From Lachnospiraceae bacterium (GTDB lineage: Bacteria > Bacillota > Clostridia > Lachnospirales > Lachnospiraceae), in assembly GCA_900766815.1 (NCBI GenBank), contig CAAFWV010000024.1:1-23691 (forward strand): a stretch of DNA of 23,691 nt, read 5' to 3'. A program made the position numbers and the translations under genes. Below the pieces are notes generated by a model. It was given only the letters and a program-made list of their open reading frames with translations, had not been told where the DNA came from and did not search any database. Of the stretch, positions 15,049-23,659 are shown one piece after another; position 1 is the first letter of the stretch, and each line of letters begins with the position of its first letter.

Positions 15049-15092
15049 AAAAAACAATTCCAAAATATAATCTCTTTATTCCATATTTGGAA
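15049..15092 (-). terminator. Probable terminator of the minus-strand Rpn gene
   Basis: Read on the minus strand, TTCCAAATAT and ATATTTTGGAA form a stem with one bulge (15083-15092 with 15058-15068), followed by TTGTTTTTTG. It starts about 18 bp after the stop codon. The stem is AT-rich, so strength is uncertain. Confidence 0.5.
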
Positions 15093-15109
15093 CATTAATT
15101 CACCTAATC

Positions 15110-15937
15110 TTACCGACTACACGCACACTCCATCATAGCTTTAAGCTCGTCCTCAGAAATACCAAGTCTTGTAGCACCATCGGAAATAGAAATAATATTG
15201 TCTTTGATAAGCTCAATAATTGTTTCGGTTCGTCCTTTCACAAGGCCAGCCTCAATACCTTCACTTCTCCCTCTCTCGTACCCGCGCATATTCTCATCAT
15301 ACAATCTGGTCTCAAATGTCATATAGCCACTCCTCCATCCTGCATCATTACTAAGCTCCACGGTCTTATCTTTTATAGACCTTGTGAAGTCATCGTTCGC
15401 CTCCCCTGTACGAATATATTCTAATACATTCTTAAGTTTATCGTCTACCCCTTCGTATGACCCGCCGGGACAGAGCACAATCGATGTCACATCATCACCC
15501 AGCAGAATCGAAGGTTCATTCACGCACTGTGACATAAAGGTATACACGCTCCGTCCTGCATTAAACGGATCTCCATAGCAGCAGAAGAAGATTACAATGT
15601 TCTTCCTAAGTCGGTCGTAGGTCTCACCTGTCGATATCTGCTCATTATCCATCTGGCTGTGATAGAAGCGAATGCGCTTCCCTAGGTTTGTAATCGAATA
15701 CGTCTGCATCTCAATGTCATACATATTCCTCATGGCATCAACCGCATACACGTCAAGCCTTACGCCGTGCGCATCAGCCCCGGGCTTAATATCCTTCTGA
15801 GAAATACTGATGCTGATTTCCTCAATCCTGATACCCAGCACCACCTCAAGCAGCTCCCTGCACTTCTCCACATCGCTGAATACATGACAAAACATGTAAT
15901 CATTGGAAATAGGAATAATAGAATATTCAGCTGTCAA
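15110..15937 (-). CDS. Rpn family recombination-promoting nuclease / PD-(D/E)XK transposase-like protein
   Basis: The 275 aa fit the Rpn/PDDEXK_2 group, often annotated as transposases; characterised Rpn proteins are DNA endonucleases that stimulate RecA-independent recombination. The N-terminal nuclease domain starts with the family's D-Y-M-F-x-x-V-F segment (about 13-20). The active-site core is RLDVYAVD (59-66) followed by YDIEMQT (72-78), so the usual E-x-K is E-x-Q as in many relatives. The C-terminus has the typical Gly-rich Y-E-R-G-R-S-E-G-I-E-A-G stretch, then an Ile-rich helix and a small terminal helical motif. The start is TTG at 15937, with GGAGG eight bases upstream; a later Met would remove the conserved N-terminal segment. 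The gene opposes its neighbours and sits between hairpin-rich flanks, consistent with an accessory or mobile unit. No transposase partner is present. Confidence 0.85.
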   Translation of the reverse strand: MTAEYSIIPISNDYMFCHVFSDVEKCRELLEVVLGIRIEEISISISQKDIKPGADAHGVRLDVYAVDAMRNMYDIEMQTYSITNLGKRIRFYHSQMDNEQISTGETYDRLRKNIVIFFCCYGDPFNAGRSVYTFMSQCVNEPSILLGDDVTSIVLCPGGSYEGVDDKLKNVLEYIRTGEANDDFTRSIKDKTVELSNDAGWRSGYMTFETRLYDENMRGYERGRSEGIEAGLVKGRTETIIELIKDNIISISDGATRLGISEDELKAMMECACSR

Positions 15938-15985
15938 TAATAAATCCTCCTACTTTTTTAAACAACTAAACCAATAAAACTGCAT

Positions 15986-16027
15986 CACAATTGGAAAAAT
16001 CGCCGAATGGCGTAAAATTGAATTGTG
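15986..16027. repeat. Two-part hairpin CACAATT / AATTGTG with CGCC/GGCG core
   Basis: Outer arms 15986-15992 and 16021-16027; inner arms CGCC (16001-16004) and GGCG (16009-16012) around a GAAT loop. It lies about 50 bp upstream of the Rpn start codon, inside its probable 5' region, so it could affect Rpn expression. Confidence 0.5.
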
Positions 16028-16040
16028 AAATCATCTATGA

Positions 16041-16100
16041 CCGAATTATAAATCCGTACTCAGGCATCGTCAAGCAATAATTCGGATAAATCCTGACGAT
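16041..16100. repeat. Interlocked inverted repeats, possible pseudoknot
   Basis: CCGAATTAT (16041-16049) pairs with ATAATTCGG (16077-16085), and ATCGTCA (16066-16072) pairs with TGACGAT (16094-16100). The order A-B-A'-B' is that of an H-type pseudoknot in RNA; in DNA it could give alternative cruciforms. Confidence 0.5.
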
Positions 16101-16122
16101 TGGAAACAAATACATAGGAGCA

Positions 16123-16179
16123 ACTTTACATTGGGGGTATGGGATAGATAAAAGGACGCTCCATACCCCGGCGTAAAGT
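16123..16179. repeat. GGGGTAT-arm hairpin, right flank
   Basis: Outer arms ACTTTAC (16123-16129) and GTAAAGT (16173-16179); inner arms GGGGTATGG (16134-16142) and CCATACCCC (16161-16169); 18-nt apical loop. All 16 paired bases are perfect, separated by a small internal loop. Confidence 0.65.
16160..16176 (+). repeat. Direct repeat, right copy
   Basis: TCCATACCCCGGCGTAA, 16 of 17 identical to 14960-14976, at a distance of 1200 bp. Confidence 0.7.
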
Positions 16180-16185
16180 CATGGC

Positions 16186-16220
16186 GGGGTATGTGACAGA
16201 AAAAACACTTCATATACCCC
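16186..16220. repeat. Second GGGGTAT-arm hairpin, right flank
   Basis: GGGGTATGTGA (16186-16196) pairs with TCATATACCCC (16210-16220), eleven pairs including one G-T (wobble in RNA), around a 13-nt A-rich loop. It follows the previous hairpin by 6 bp. Confidence 0.6.
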
Positions 16221-16278
16221 CACTCATAGTATCCGGATTCTATAATTTTCTAATTCCACAAAATTTTGTATATTCTTC

Positions 16279-16306
16279 TTGAAAAATCATCAATATATAG
16301 TAAAAT
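16279..16306 (+). promoter_or_regulatory. Candidate promoter of the large surface-protein gene
   Basis: TTGAAA (16279-16284), a 16-bp spacer, then TAAAAT (16301-16306), in AT-rich DNA. It would give a leader of about 125 nt before ATG 16440, unusually long for this window; the leader contains weak hairpins (for example GGAAAG near 16336 with CTTTTTCC near 16365) but no riboswitch I recognise. Confidence 0.5.
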
Positions 16307-16439
16307 TAATGTATTAATAATAAAAATATAGTATGGGGAAAGTATGTCCAAAAATTGATATGCTTTTTCCTAAGTTAATATGTGCATATTACCGATATAT
16401 GTAATGAGATATTGTGTTTTCTGACTTAAGGAGAAGTCC

Positions 16440-19400
16440 ATGAGAAAAACAGGCAAGAAGCAGAATAGAAGAATGAAGAGAACAGTGAGGCGAACCATAG
16501 GTGCGCTTTGTTTGATTTCTGCAATAACTATAGCAGCAATCCCTGTTCCTGAGAATATGGCATATGATCCTGCTACTGATCAAATCCCAACATACTTAGA
16601 GTTAAAGGCGACTGATTCGTCTCAGACAATAGAAGAATTAGCTGCAACAAAAGGCCTGAATGCTGCGGATAAGGTTGCCGGTCTTGTTGGTCCGACCAAA
16701 ACATATGCAGTTTCAAAAAGAAACGGAATTATCAGCCTGGATTGGCAGTTTGAAGTTAAGTATGTCAATTCGGGTTCAGCCAAAACCAATGGATTTATTA
16801 CCGCATATAATACCTCCTATGTATCCGATAACCCAACGCTTACAGTGTCTAATTATCTGTTTGCTGACTATGCATATGTGGATCTTGATGCAGTTAAGAA
16901 GGTTACAGAAAGAGTAAGTTATTCTGCTTCCGAACCGCAAAAGGTTAGTATTGATGTTAATGTTGGAGATGCCACACCAACAACCCGAGAGATTCAGAGG
17001 ATTGGTATAGAGTATACCCTGTCAGGAGATCCGTATACGTATAATGGTCCTGATACTGAGGAAGATAGGAAGAATCCCAATAATTATACAATAGATACAG
17101 CTTATACCCAGACACCGGAATATAAATTCTTTGATCAATACTTCGGTGATTTGCTTACGGGATATGTTGATGCTTATCTTAAATATTTGATTAAGGATAA
17201 TTCGCAGAAGGCTCCTCCGGCGGAGATAAAGAAGGCTCTGATTGACTCCGGTGATTATAACACTGTTGATTTACAGGAACAGTATGTCTGTGAGAAATTA
17301 TTGTCAGGTGATATTCCAAGTGGTGTAAAGTTCAAGCTTGAACCGGTTACCATGATGGTATATTCGGGTTCGGATGTTTCTTCAAAGCAGATATATATCT
17401 TTAAGATTCTGGATGGAATGTCTCCGATTGAACAGAAGAAATTTCAGGAAATAGGTAAGATGCTTTACACGGATAATGACTGTTATCTGACTACAAGCTA
17501 TATTGTTATGGTCGGAATAGCAGAAAATGCCATGGAAAATGTATCTAATGTTACCGAGCTGGTGCTTGATGACAACATTAGGTATATATGTGATAAGGCT
17601 TTTAATAACAGTTCGCTGCTGAAATCAGTTACACTTCCTGCTAATTCTGAAATAGGAAGAATGGCTTTCGCTAATGGTAAGGATTTGGAATCGGTATCCT
17701 TGGGAGGACTTAGTACAATCAGTACGCAGGCCTTCTACAATACCAATATTAAGAATATTGATATTCCAAACAGTGTTATTGAGGTCGGAGATGGTGCCTT
17801 TGCCAACTGTAGTAATCTTCAGACTGTTAATTTTACCGGTGCAACCAACAATAGTGTAACAATTAAAGCCGGTGCATTTGCAGACTGTCCGGCACTTACA
17901 AGTGTTGATTTTGGTGAAGCCAAGGTTGAGAGAATAGGTGATTGTGCTTTTGCGCTGAATGATCAGGCACTCAGAGTTCTTGATCATTTGGAAGATTTTA
18001 ATTTTCCAAGGTTTATCAGTTCGGGTAATAATCTTGGTGATTATACACTTGCCGGTAGAAGTGCACTTAAGAATGTCTCTCTTCCGACAGGTTTATCGGG
18101 AGTTCAGGATATACCGCAGCATATGGTAATACAGTGCCGTAACCTGCTTAGCTTTGTGTTCCCTGATAACTGTAATCAGACCTCATATGATCCGACTATG
18201 TTCTCGGATGTGGTTAATAATAAGTTCTATGTACAGGGTCCGGCAAAGGACGGAACCAATTTCTCGAAACCCAGAATATGTACCTGGAGTGCGAAGAAGA
18301 ACGTTAACGGAGATAAATCTGCCGTTACATATAAATATATTGACCCTGATACAGGAAAAGAGATATACGAGATAAATCAGGATGGATTGGTTCTCGGTAT
18401 AGATGCGGAAGGTATTTTGGTAAACTGCCAATTTGATCCGACAAATCCACCCACCTCACCCATACCTGTTACAATCCCTGCCTATGTTGGTGAAATACCG
18501 CTGTCCGGAATTGCCGACGGCTGCTTTACTTCTGATGTTAAGGACAAGATCAGCAAGATTATTATTGAAGACGGTTCGCAGATTCTGACTATTGATAATA
18601 ACAGCTTTAAGGATTTTGATGAACTGACAGAGGTTGATTTGGGTGATTCGGTTCAGACCATCGGTTCTTCTGCCTTTGAAGGATGCGATAAGCTCGAGAA
18701 GGTTACAATAGGAGAGAATATTTCTTCAATTGGTCCATCAGCATTTGCCAATAATACAAAGCTTGTAGATATCTATTTTGATAAACCGTATCAGACTAAT
18801 ATCAATAGCGGCAATTATATTAAAACTGAGGATATTGGATCCAATGCTCTTACAACAGGAAGCAGTAAGCTTACTGTACATGGTACGATAATTCCTGATT
18901 ATGGTCCGTTTGCATGGTCAATGGCAGAGGATAATTTTGTAGTTAATAAAACAGGTCTTAGAGTATGCTACAATTCACCCGCACCGGATAATCTTACAGT
19001 AATACTTGATAATACCAATCTACTGCCTACATTGGTTGATTATCCGCATTATGAGTATCTGGATCAGGGATTAAGGGATATAATTGAAAACGGTAAAACA
19101 CTTGATTCTGTTGACGACCAGTATGCATATAATTGTACAAGGGATATTGTTATTCCGGCCGGAGTTAAATCCATAGATGTTAAGCACTTTATTAATGCTA
19201 CATCAGAAGGATCCGTAACAGGTCTTACCAATGGTAAAAGTGCCGATACATATCTAAAGAACAACAGTGAGTTCAAGTATTACAATCAGTACAAGGATTA
19301 TGGATTGTTCAATGGCTATTATGGGATGAATACCGACACCACTGATGGAACTACTATAATATCCGGAACAAGCGCATACGAATACAGTCCGACAAAGGAA

Positions 19401-21338
19401 GCCTCTGATAAGGGTAAGTATGAAAAGAATAATCTCGGTAACGACAGAATTACCTCTGTTGTAATGAGTGATGTAGAATACCTTCCGGATAAGGCTTTTG
19501 ACAACTGTGAAAGACTTGGATTGGTTAATCTTGGAGGAGCGATGCAGGACGTTGGAGTTCTTCCGTTCTATGATTGTACTAATCTGGTGTCTGTAGCATG
19601 TGGTAATGGTACATACGTTGCTAATAATGGTATTCTCTACGAGAATCTGTCAGACGGAAGCAAGAAGATAATAGAATGCTTTGCATCAAGAGGAGGTGCA
19701 GTTGGTTCTTCAACTGTGGATACCGATGCAGATCCGGATTTAGCCAATGTAAGAGAAATAGCCAATAATGCATTTGATGATTGCGATCAGATAAGGTTTG
19801 TTGACTTTACCGATGCCGATAATATATCAACAATACCTGAAGGCTGTTTTAGGAACTGTGATAATCTTAGAACCGTAGAGCTTCCTACAACTGTTTCTTC
19901 AGTTGAGAAAGATGCCTTTACTAACATGGGATCTGATGTCGAGATAGTAGCAAGGAATAAAACCTTATTCCTGTCAAGCGGCGCTATTGATGATGCCGGA
20001 GGTAATACACCTTATTTTGTTACGTATAAGGAATCTCAATCAAGAAAGTATGCCAAAGAACAGGGCGCCAATATCGACAAGACATTGGATGACAGCTATA
20101 CCGTAAGATTCTATAACCATGATGGTACCGTGCTTCTGAAAACTGATTTTGTACAGGAAGGTAAGGCAGCAACACCGCCGGATGATGATGAGATTCCTGA
20201 CAGAACTGCTGAAGGACTTGAGTTTGATAAATGGAGTATTGATATTAAGAACATTACAGAGGATTGCTTTGCTCTTGCTCTGTATAAACCGATTGCCGGA
20301 GTAACACCGGGCACAACTCCGGGAGTAACACCCGGAGTAACACCGGGCACAACCCCGGGAGTAACACCCGGCGTAACACCCGGTGGCGGAAGCGGTGGTT
20401 CGGGCTCAGGAGGAAGCAGTAGTACTAAGTATACATTAACAGTAGTATACGGTAGTGGTTCAGGTCAGTATGCTGAAGGAACCAAGGTTATTATTGAAGC
20501 TATTGACGCTCCTGCCGGTAAGGTATTTGATAAGTGGGTAGTTACAGGTGCTCCTGCGACTATATATAGCTCAACAAGTAAGTCAACTACCATTACTACT
20601 ACCAACGGAGATACCGCGGTTACAGCTACCTACAAGGATGCTACGTCAGGAAGCAGTAGTGGAAGCAGCTCTTCTTCATCTACAGGTGCTACAGGAACGA
20701 CAAACAGAAATAATATCGGAACTAACGGAGGAAACTCAGGTAATAGCGGAACGGGTGGAAATAGTGGTACATCCGTTAATATTACTAAACCCGGTATTTC
20801 TGATATTGATAAGGCATATGCTTCAGTGTCAGGTTCTACAGACAATTTTGTAGTAAAAGTTACTGAGAGTCAGGAAGCAGCTAATGCTGTTGCAACTGCT
20901 TTAGCAAATAAGTATCCTGACATGACCGGAATAAAGTATTTTGCCATGGACATTAATTTGTATGATGTCACAGGAAACAATCAGATTAATGATACAAGCG
21001 ACCTGTCTGTTAACATTACCATACCTCTGCCTGACGCTCTTCGTCAGTATGCAGGTAACAACAGGGCAGCATCAGTAATCAACGGTAACCAGCTGGAAGA
21101 TCTGCCGGCTAAGTTTGTAACGGTTGACGGAGTGCCGTGTATCAGCTTTACTGCTACGCACTTCTCACCTTATGCAATATATGTAGATACCAATAATCTT
21201 ACATATGGAACAGCGGACTACTCACCGAAGACAGGTGATCCTATTCATCCGAAGTGGTTCGTGGTAATTGCACTTGCTGCAACCTCACTTATTCTCTTCC
21301 TTAAGAAGGATAAGGTGATTGTACCAAGAGCGGTATAG
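16440..21338 (+). CDS. BspA-like leucine-rich-repeat surface protein with SPKTG cell-wall sorting signal
   Basis: A 1632-aa exported protein, probably wall-anchored and involved in adhesion or host/matrix interaction (family-level inference). Layout: basic N-terminus and signal peptide (about 1-41); an unrecognised N-terminal region (42-360); BspA-type LRR_5 blocks (about 368-580, 670-790 and 1000-1175) with the typical I-x-x-x-A-F-x-x-C-x-x-L-x-x-V pattern; a Listeria-Bacteroides-like repeat (about 1219-1284); a (G-V/T-T-P)7 linker (1287-1314) and Gly/Ser linker; an InlB-B-like repeat (about 1330-1400); a Ser/Gly/Asn-rich linker; a C-terminal domain ending in ATHFSPYAIYVD; then SPKTG (1595-1599), a hydrophobic span and a KKDK-containing tail. 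This is a sorting signal of the type used by clostridial class B sortases, one of which is encoded upstream (12919-14142). AAGGAG lies six bases before ATG 16440. Confidence 0.9.
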   Translation: MRKTGKKQNRRMKRTVRRTIGALCLISAITIAAIPVPENMAYDPATDQIPTYLELKATDSSQTIEELAATKGLNAADKVAGLVGPTKTYAVSKRNGIISLDWQFEVKYVNSGSAKTNGFITAYNTSYVSDNPTLTVSNYLFADYAYVDLDAVKKVTERVSYSASEPQKVSIDVNVGDATPTTREIQRIGIEYTLSGDPYTYNGPDTEEDRKNPNNYTIDTAYTQTPEYKFFDQYFGDLLTGYVDAYLKYLIKDNSQKAPPAEIKKALIDSGDYNTVDLQEQYVCEKLLSGDIPSGVKFKLEPVTMMVYSGSDVSSKQIYIFKILDGMSPIEQKKFQEIGKMLYTDNDCYLTTSYIVMVGIAENAMENVSNVTELVLDDNIRYICDKAFNNSSLLKSVTLPANSEIGRMAFANGKDLESVSLGGLSTISTQAFYNTNIKNIDIPNSVIEVGDGAFANCSNLQTVNFTGATNNSVTIKAGAFADCPALTSVDFGEAKVERIGDCAFALNDQALRVLDHLEDFNFPRFISSGNNLGDYTLAGRSALKNVSLPTGLSGVQDIPQHMVIQCRNLLSFVFPDNCNQTSYDPTMFSDVVNNKFYVQGPAKDGTNFSKPRICTWSAKKNVNGDKSAVTYKYIDPDTGKEIYEINQDGLVLGIDAEGILVNCQFDPTNPPTSPIPVTIPAYVGEIPLSGIADGCFTSDVKDKISKIIIEDGSQILTIDNNSFKDFDELTEVDLGDSVQTIGSSAFEGCDKLEKVTIGENISSIGPSAFANNTKLVDIYFDKPYQTNINSGNYIKTEDIGSNALTTGSSKLTVHGTIIPDYGPFAWSMAEDNFVVNKTGLRVCYNSPAPDNLTVILDNTNLLPTLVDYPHYEYLDQGLRDIIENGKTLDSVDDQYAYNCTRDIVIPAGVKSIDVKHFINATSEGSVTGLTNGKSADTYLKNNSEFKYYNQYKDYGLFNGYYGMNTDTTDGTTIISGTSAYEYSPTKEASDKGKYEKNNLGNDRITSVVMSDVEYLPDKAFDNCERLGLVNLGGAMQDVGVLPFYDCTNLVSVACGNGTYVANNGILYENLSDGSKKIIECFASRGGAVGSSTVDTDADPDLANVREIANNAFDDCDQIRFVDFTDADNISTIPEGCFRNCDNLRTVELPTTVSSVEKDAFTNMGSDVEIVARNKTLFLSSGAIDDAGGNTPYFVTYKESQSRKYAKEQGANIDKTLDDSYTVRFYNHDGTVLLKTDFVQEGKAATPPDDDEIPDRTAEGLEFDKWSIDIKNITEDCFALALYKPIAGVTPGTTPGVTPGVTPGTTPGVTPGVTPGGGSGGSGSGGSSSTKYTLTVVYGSGSGQYAEGTKVIIEAIDAPAGKVFDKWVVTGAPATIYSSTSKSTTITTTNGDTAVTATYKDATSGSSSGSSSSSSTGATGTTNRNNIGTNGGNSGNSGTGGNSGTSVNITKPGISDIDKAYASVSGSTDNFVVKVTESQEAANAVATALANKYPDMTGIKYFAMDINLYDVTGNNQINDTSDLSVNITIPLPDALRQYAGNNRAASVINGNQLEDLPAKFVTVDGVPCISFTATHFSPYAIYVDTNNLTYGTADYSPKTGDPIHPKWFVVIALAATSLILFLKKDKVIVPRAV
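20298..20381 (+). repeat. In-frame 12-bp tandem repeat encoding the G-(V/T)-T-P linker
   Basis: Seven 12-bp units of the form GGNGTAACACCN or GGCACAACNCCG, encoding GVTP/GTTP in the order V,T,V,V,T,V,V. A 36-bp higher-order unit (GVTP-GTTP-GVTP) is present twice (20298-20333 and 20334-20369) with few differences. Such arrays expand and contract by slippage, changing linker length without frameshift. Confidence 0.85.
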
Positions 21339-21345
21339 TAGACTT

Positions 21346-21372
21346 AATTGCCCTGCGATTTGCAGGGCAATT
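21346..21372 (+). terminator. Hairpin terminator between the two surface-protein genes
   Basis: A perfect 11-bp inverted repeat (21346-21356 with 21362-21372, TTGCCCTGC core) with a 5-nt loop, starting 8 bp after the stop codon. The T-tract is short (TTT), so some read-through into the next gene is likely. Confidence 0.75.
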
Positions 21373-21386
21373 TACGATACAGGATT

Positions 21387-23659
21387 ATGAAAAAGAAGAT
21401 AAGAAGAATAATAGGAGCAGTTCTGATACTGACCTCAATACTGTTTTTCTTAATACCTGCACTTAATACAAGCGCTGTTGTGCTTGATCCATTCCAGATG
21501 GACCACGATTCGCTTGACAAGTATGAAGGCACAGCAATCACTGTGTCTGTTCCTGATGATGTAAAAACCATAGGTGCTGAGAGCTTCGCGGGCAATCAGA
21601 CTCTGGCGCAGATTGATGTGGGCAAGAATACGAGGACTATAGAGCATGGAGCCTTTGCTAATTGTACGTATCTATATTCAGTTACCACTCATGATAATCT
21701 TGAGGAGATTCAGACAGCTGCCTTTGCGGGGGATGGAAGACTTACAAGTATTAACCTTGGAGCAGCTGTAAGCGAACTTGGATATGGTGTCTTCGCGGGT
21801 TGTAATAACTTATCTTCAATAACGATAAGCAGAAATAATGATAATTTCACTTATCTTAACGGCGCACTCTATGACAGGGATGGAGAATACCTCTATGCTT
21901 ATCTTGGAGGATATACTTCTACCTATTATCGAATGCCTAATTCTGTAGAAAGTATGAGTAAGTATTGCTTCTGGGGTAATAATGTCCTGGACAGTGTATC
22001 AATCTCGCCCTATATTGAGACAATACCTGCCTATGCATTCTCCAACTGCAGAAACCTAAAGAAGGTCAACATTCCATACAGTGTCACAACTATAGATGCC
22101 AAGGCCTTTGAGAACTGTGTAAGCCTGGTAGATGTCAGTATTCCCGCCAGTGTCAGCTACATTGACCCGACTGCCTTCGACGGCTGTGTGAATCTTAATA
22201 TAATTGCAGACCCGGGAACTGCAGCATATGAATTCTTCAAGAACTTTGACAAAAGTGATGTTGCCGATGCCGAAAGCGGTGATGTCAATGTAGTTATCTA
22301 TCCCGAAGAAGAGGAAGAGCAGAAGGATGAAGATAACAATGAGGGAACGGACTATGATGAGTCCTATACCGGCTCCCTTGTTGACGCCAGCAAGGATCCG
22401 AGTAATGTAGACTATATGCCTTCCTATAATCCGCTGGATGTGGTGGAGGAGAATATTGTCGCCAAATCTGTGATAGTGGCCGGCAATGCTGTATTATTCT
22501 ATAACCCTGAGGTAGTTATTAACGGTAACTATGTTGATAACACAACGCCCACAGATACTACTTCAACAGACACTGCTTCAACAGCTCCTACGGACAGTGA
22601 CAGCGATGATACCAATGAGACCGTAATATACGATTCTGCAAAGGGAGGGTATCTCCCCAAGTACACCAGGGTGGATGACCGTATTGCCACTCAGGCTTTC
22701 TATGGTAATAACAAGCTGGACAGCTATGATATCCCTTCAGATGTAACATATATATCTGACTTTGCCTTCGCAAGAAGTGCGCTTAAGAGCATAGATATTC
22801 CCGAGGGCGTGACACATATAGGATATGGTGCATTCTACCACTGCGATAACCTGACTGAGGTCAATATCCCTAAGTCTGTGACTGATATTGAGGGCTATGC
22901 CTTCGCCAATACTCCATACATGGCTGCGGCCAAGGCCAATACCCAGAATAACTTTATTATCGTTGGCGACGGTATTCTGCTTGCCTTTACCGGTAACAGC
23001 GACAGAGTGACCATCCCTGAGGGTGTCAAGAAGATTGCGCCGGGTGCGTTCCTTGATAATACCACGCTCAAAGCGGTGTCCATGCCGTCCACACTTACAG
23101 AGATAGGAGAGGATGCTTTCAGAGGCTGCATAAATCTGTCAAGCGTTGCGCTCAACGAAGGGCTTACAGCGATTGGCGATAGGGCATTTATGGATTGTCC
23201 CCTGTCAAGTCTTACTATTCCGGCATCCGTTAAGAACATAGGCCTCCGTGCAGTTGATTATTCCTCTACAGGCAAAAACGCCACAACTAAGGTTGTAATC
23301 CTATCAGGTGACAGCCTGCCCACCGTATCATATGGCAAGACCTCTCAGAGACTTGAAAATGATGATTACAGATGTGATTCCCTGTATAATGTTATCTTTG
23401 CAGTAGTGGATTCCGAAGATGTCAGCCTGGATGGAAGTGTACTTAAGAGCCCAAGCGGTTTCTCAGGAGTAGTATTAACCAAGAACAGGGATTCAGCAGG
23501 CAATGAGACAGGCAGTATGAGCGTGATAGACAGCAATATCTTCAGTGATGAGGTGTTGAGCAGCCTGCCTGATACTGTTGATATAGACGGAAGTACTTAT
23601 TCCATTGAGGATATGGATAAGGTCACACTGTCTGACAATAAGATAAATGATAACCTTAC
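21387..23659 (+). CDS. Second BspA-like LRR surface protein, 3' end missing (contig end)
   Basis: A tandem paralogue of the preceding gene. The start is ATG 21387, giving the basic N-terminus MKKKIRRIIGAV and a hydrophobic signal segment (about 5-30); an in-frame TTG further upstream lies inside the terminator hairpin and is not credible. Two LRR_5 blocks (about 30-275 and 405-640 from this start) show the A-F-x-x-C-x-x-L-x-x-V pattern. They are separated by an acidic stretch (YPEEEEEQKDED, near 298-309) and a Thr/Ser/Asp-rich linker (about 380-405). A non-LRR region with V-I-L-S-G-D and F-S-G-V-V-L segments follows. About 757 genuine codons are present; the reading frame continues into adapter sequence, so the stop seen at 23679-23681 is not real. 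Any C-terminal sorting signal is lost. It may be the same kind of envelope protein as its neighbour. Confidence 0.88.

Larger units (their letters stand above)
14739..15109. other. Gene-free left flank of the Rpn gene
   Basis: Holds no credible gene. It contains a degenerate period-16 tandem array (14759-14862), a 17-bp hairpin (14870-14917), a second hairpin with related arms (14933-14970), a third hairpin (14981-15019), a short direct repeat AACCTCAA x2 (15033-15040 and 15043-15050), and a terminator for the minus-strand gene (15049-15092). I see no tRNA. Confidence 0.7.
15938..16439. other. Gene-free right flank of the Rpn gene and leader of the surface protein
   Basis: Holds no credible gene. 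It contains, in order, a hairpin (15986-16027), an interlocked inverted-repeat pair (16041-16100), two GGGGTAT-arm hairpins (16123-16179 and 16186-16220), and the promoter and long leader of the 1632-aa surface-protein gene (16279 onward). The density of pairing sequence in 15986-16220 is much higher than in other gaps of the window. Confidence 0.7.

Noticed and set aside
14870..16220. Calling a complete insertion sequence with terminal inverted repeats
   Set aside because: The flanking hairpins share arms, but no single pair of terminal inverted repeats or target-site duplication could be defined; the 17-nt repeat is direct and inside hairpin arms.
21348..21386. TTG start 13 codons upstream for the second LRR protein
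   Set aside because: It lies in the terminator hairpin with no ribosome binding site; ATG 21387 begins a normal basic-hydrophobic signal sequence.
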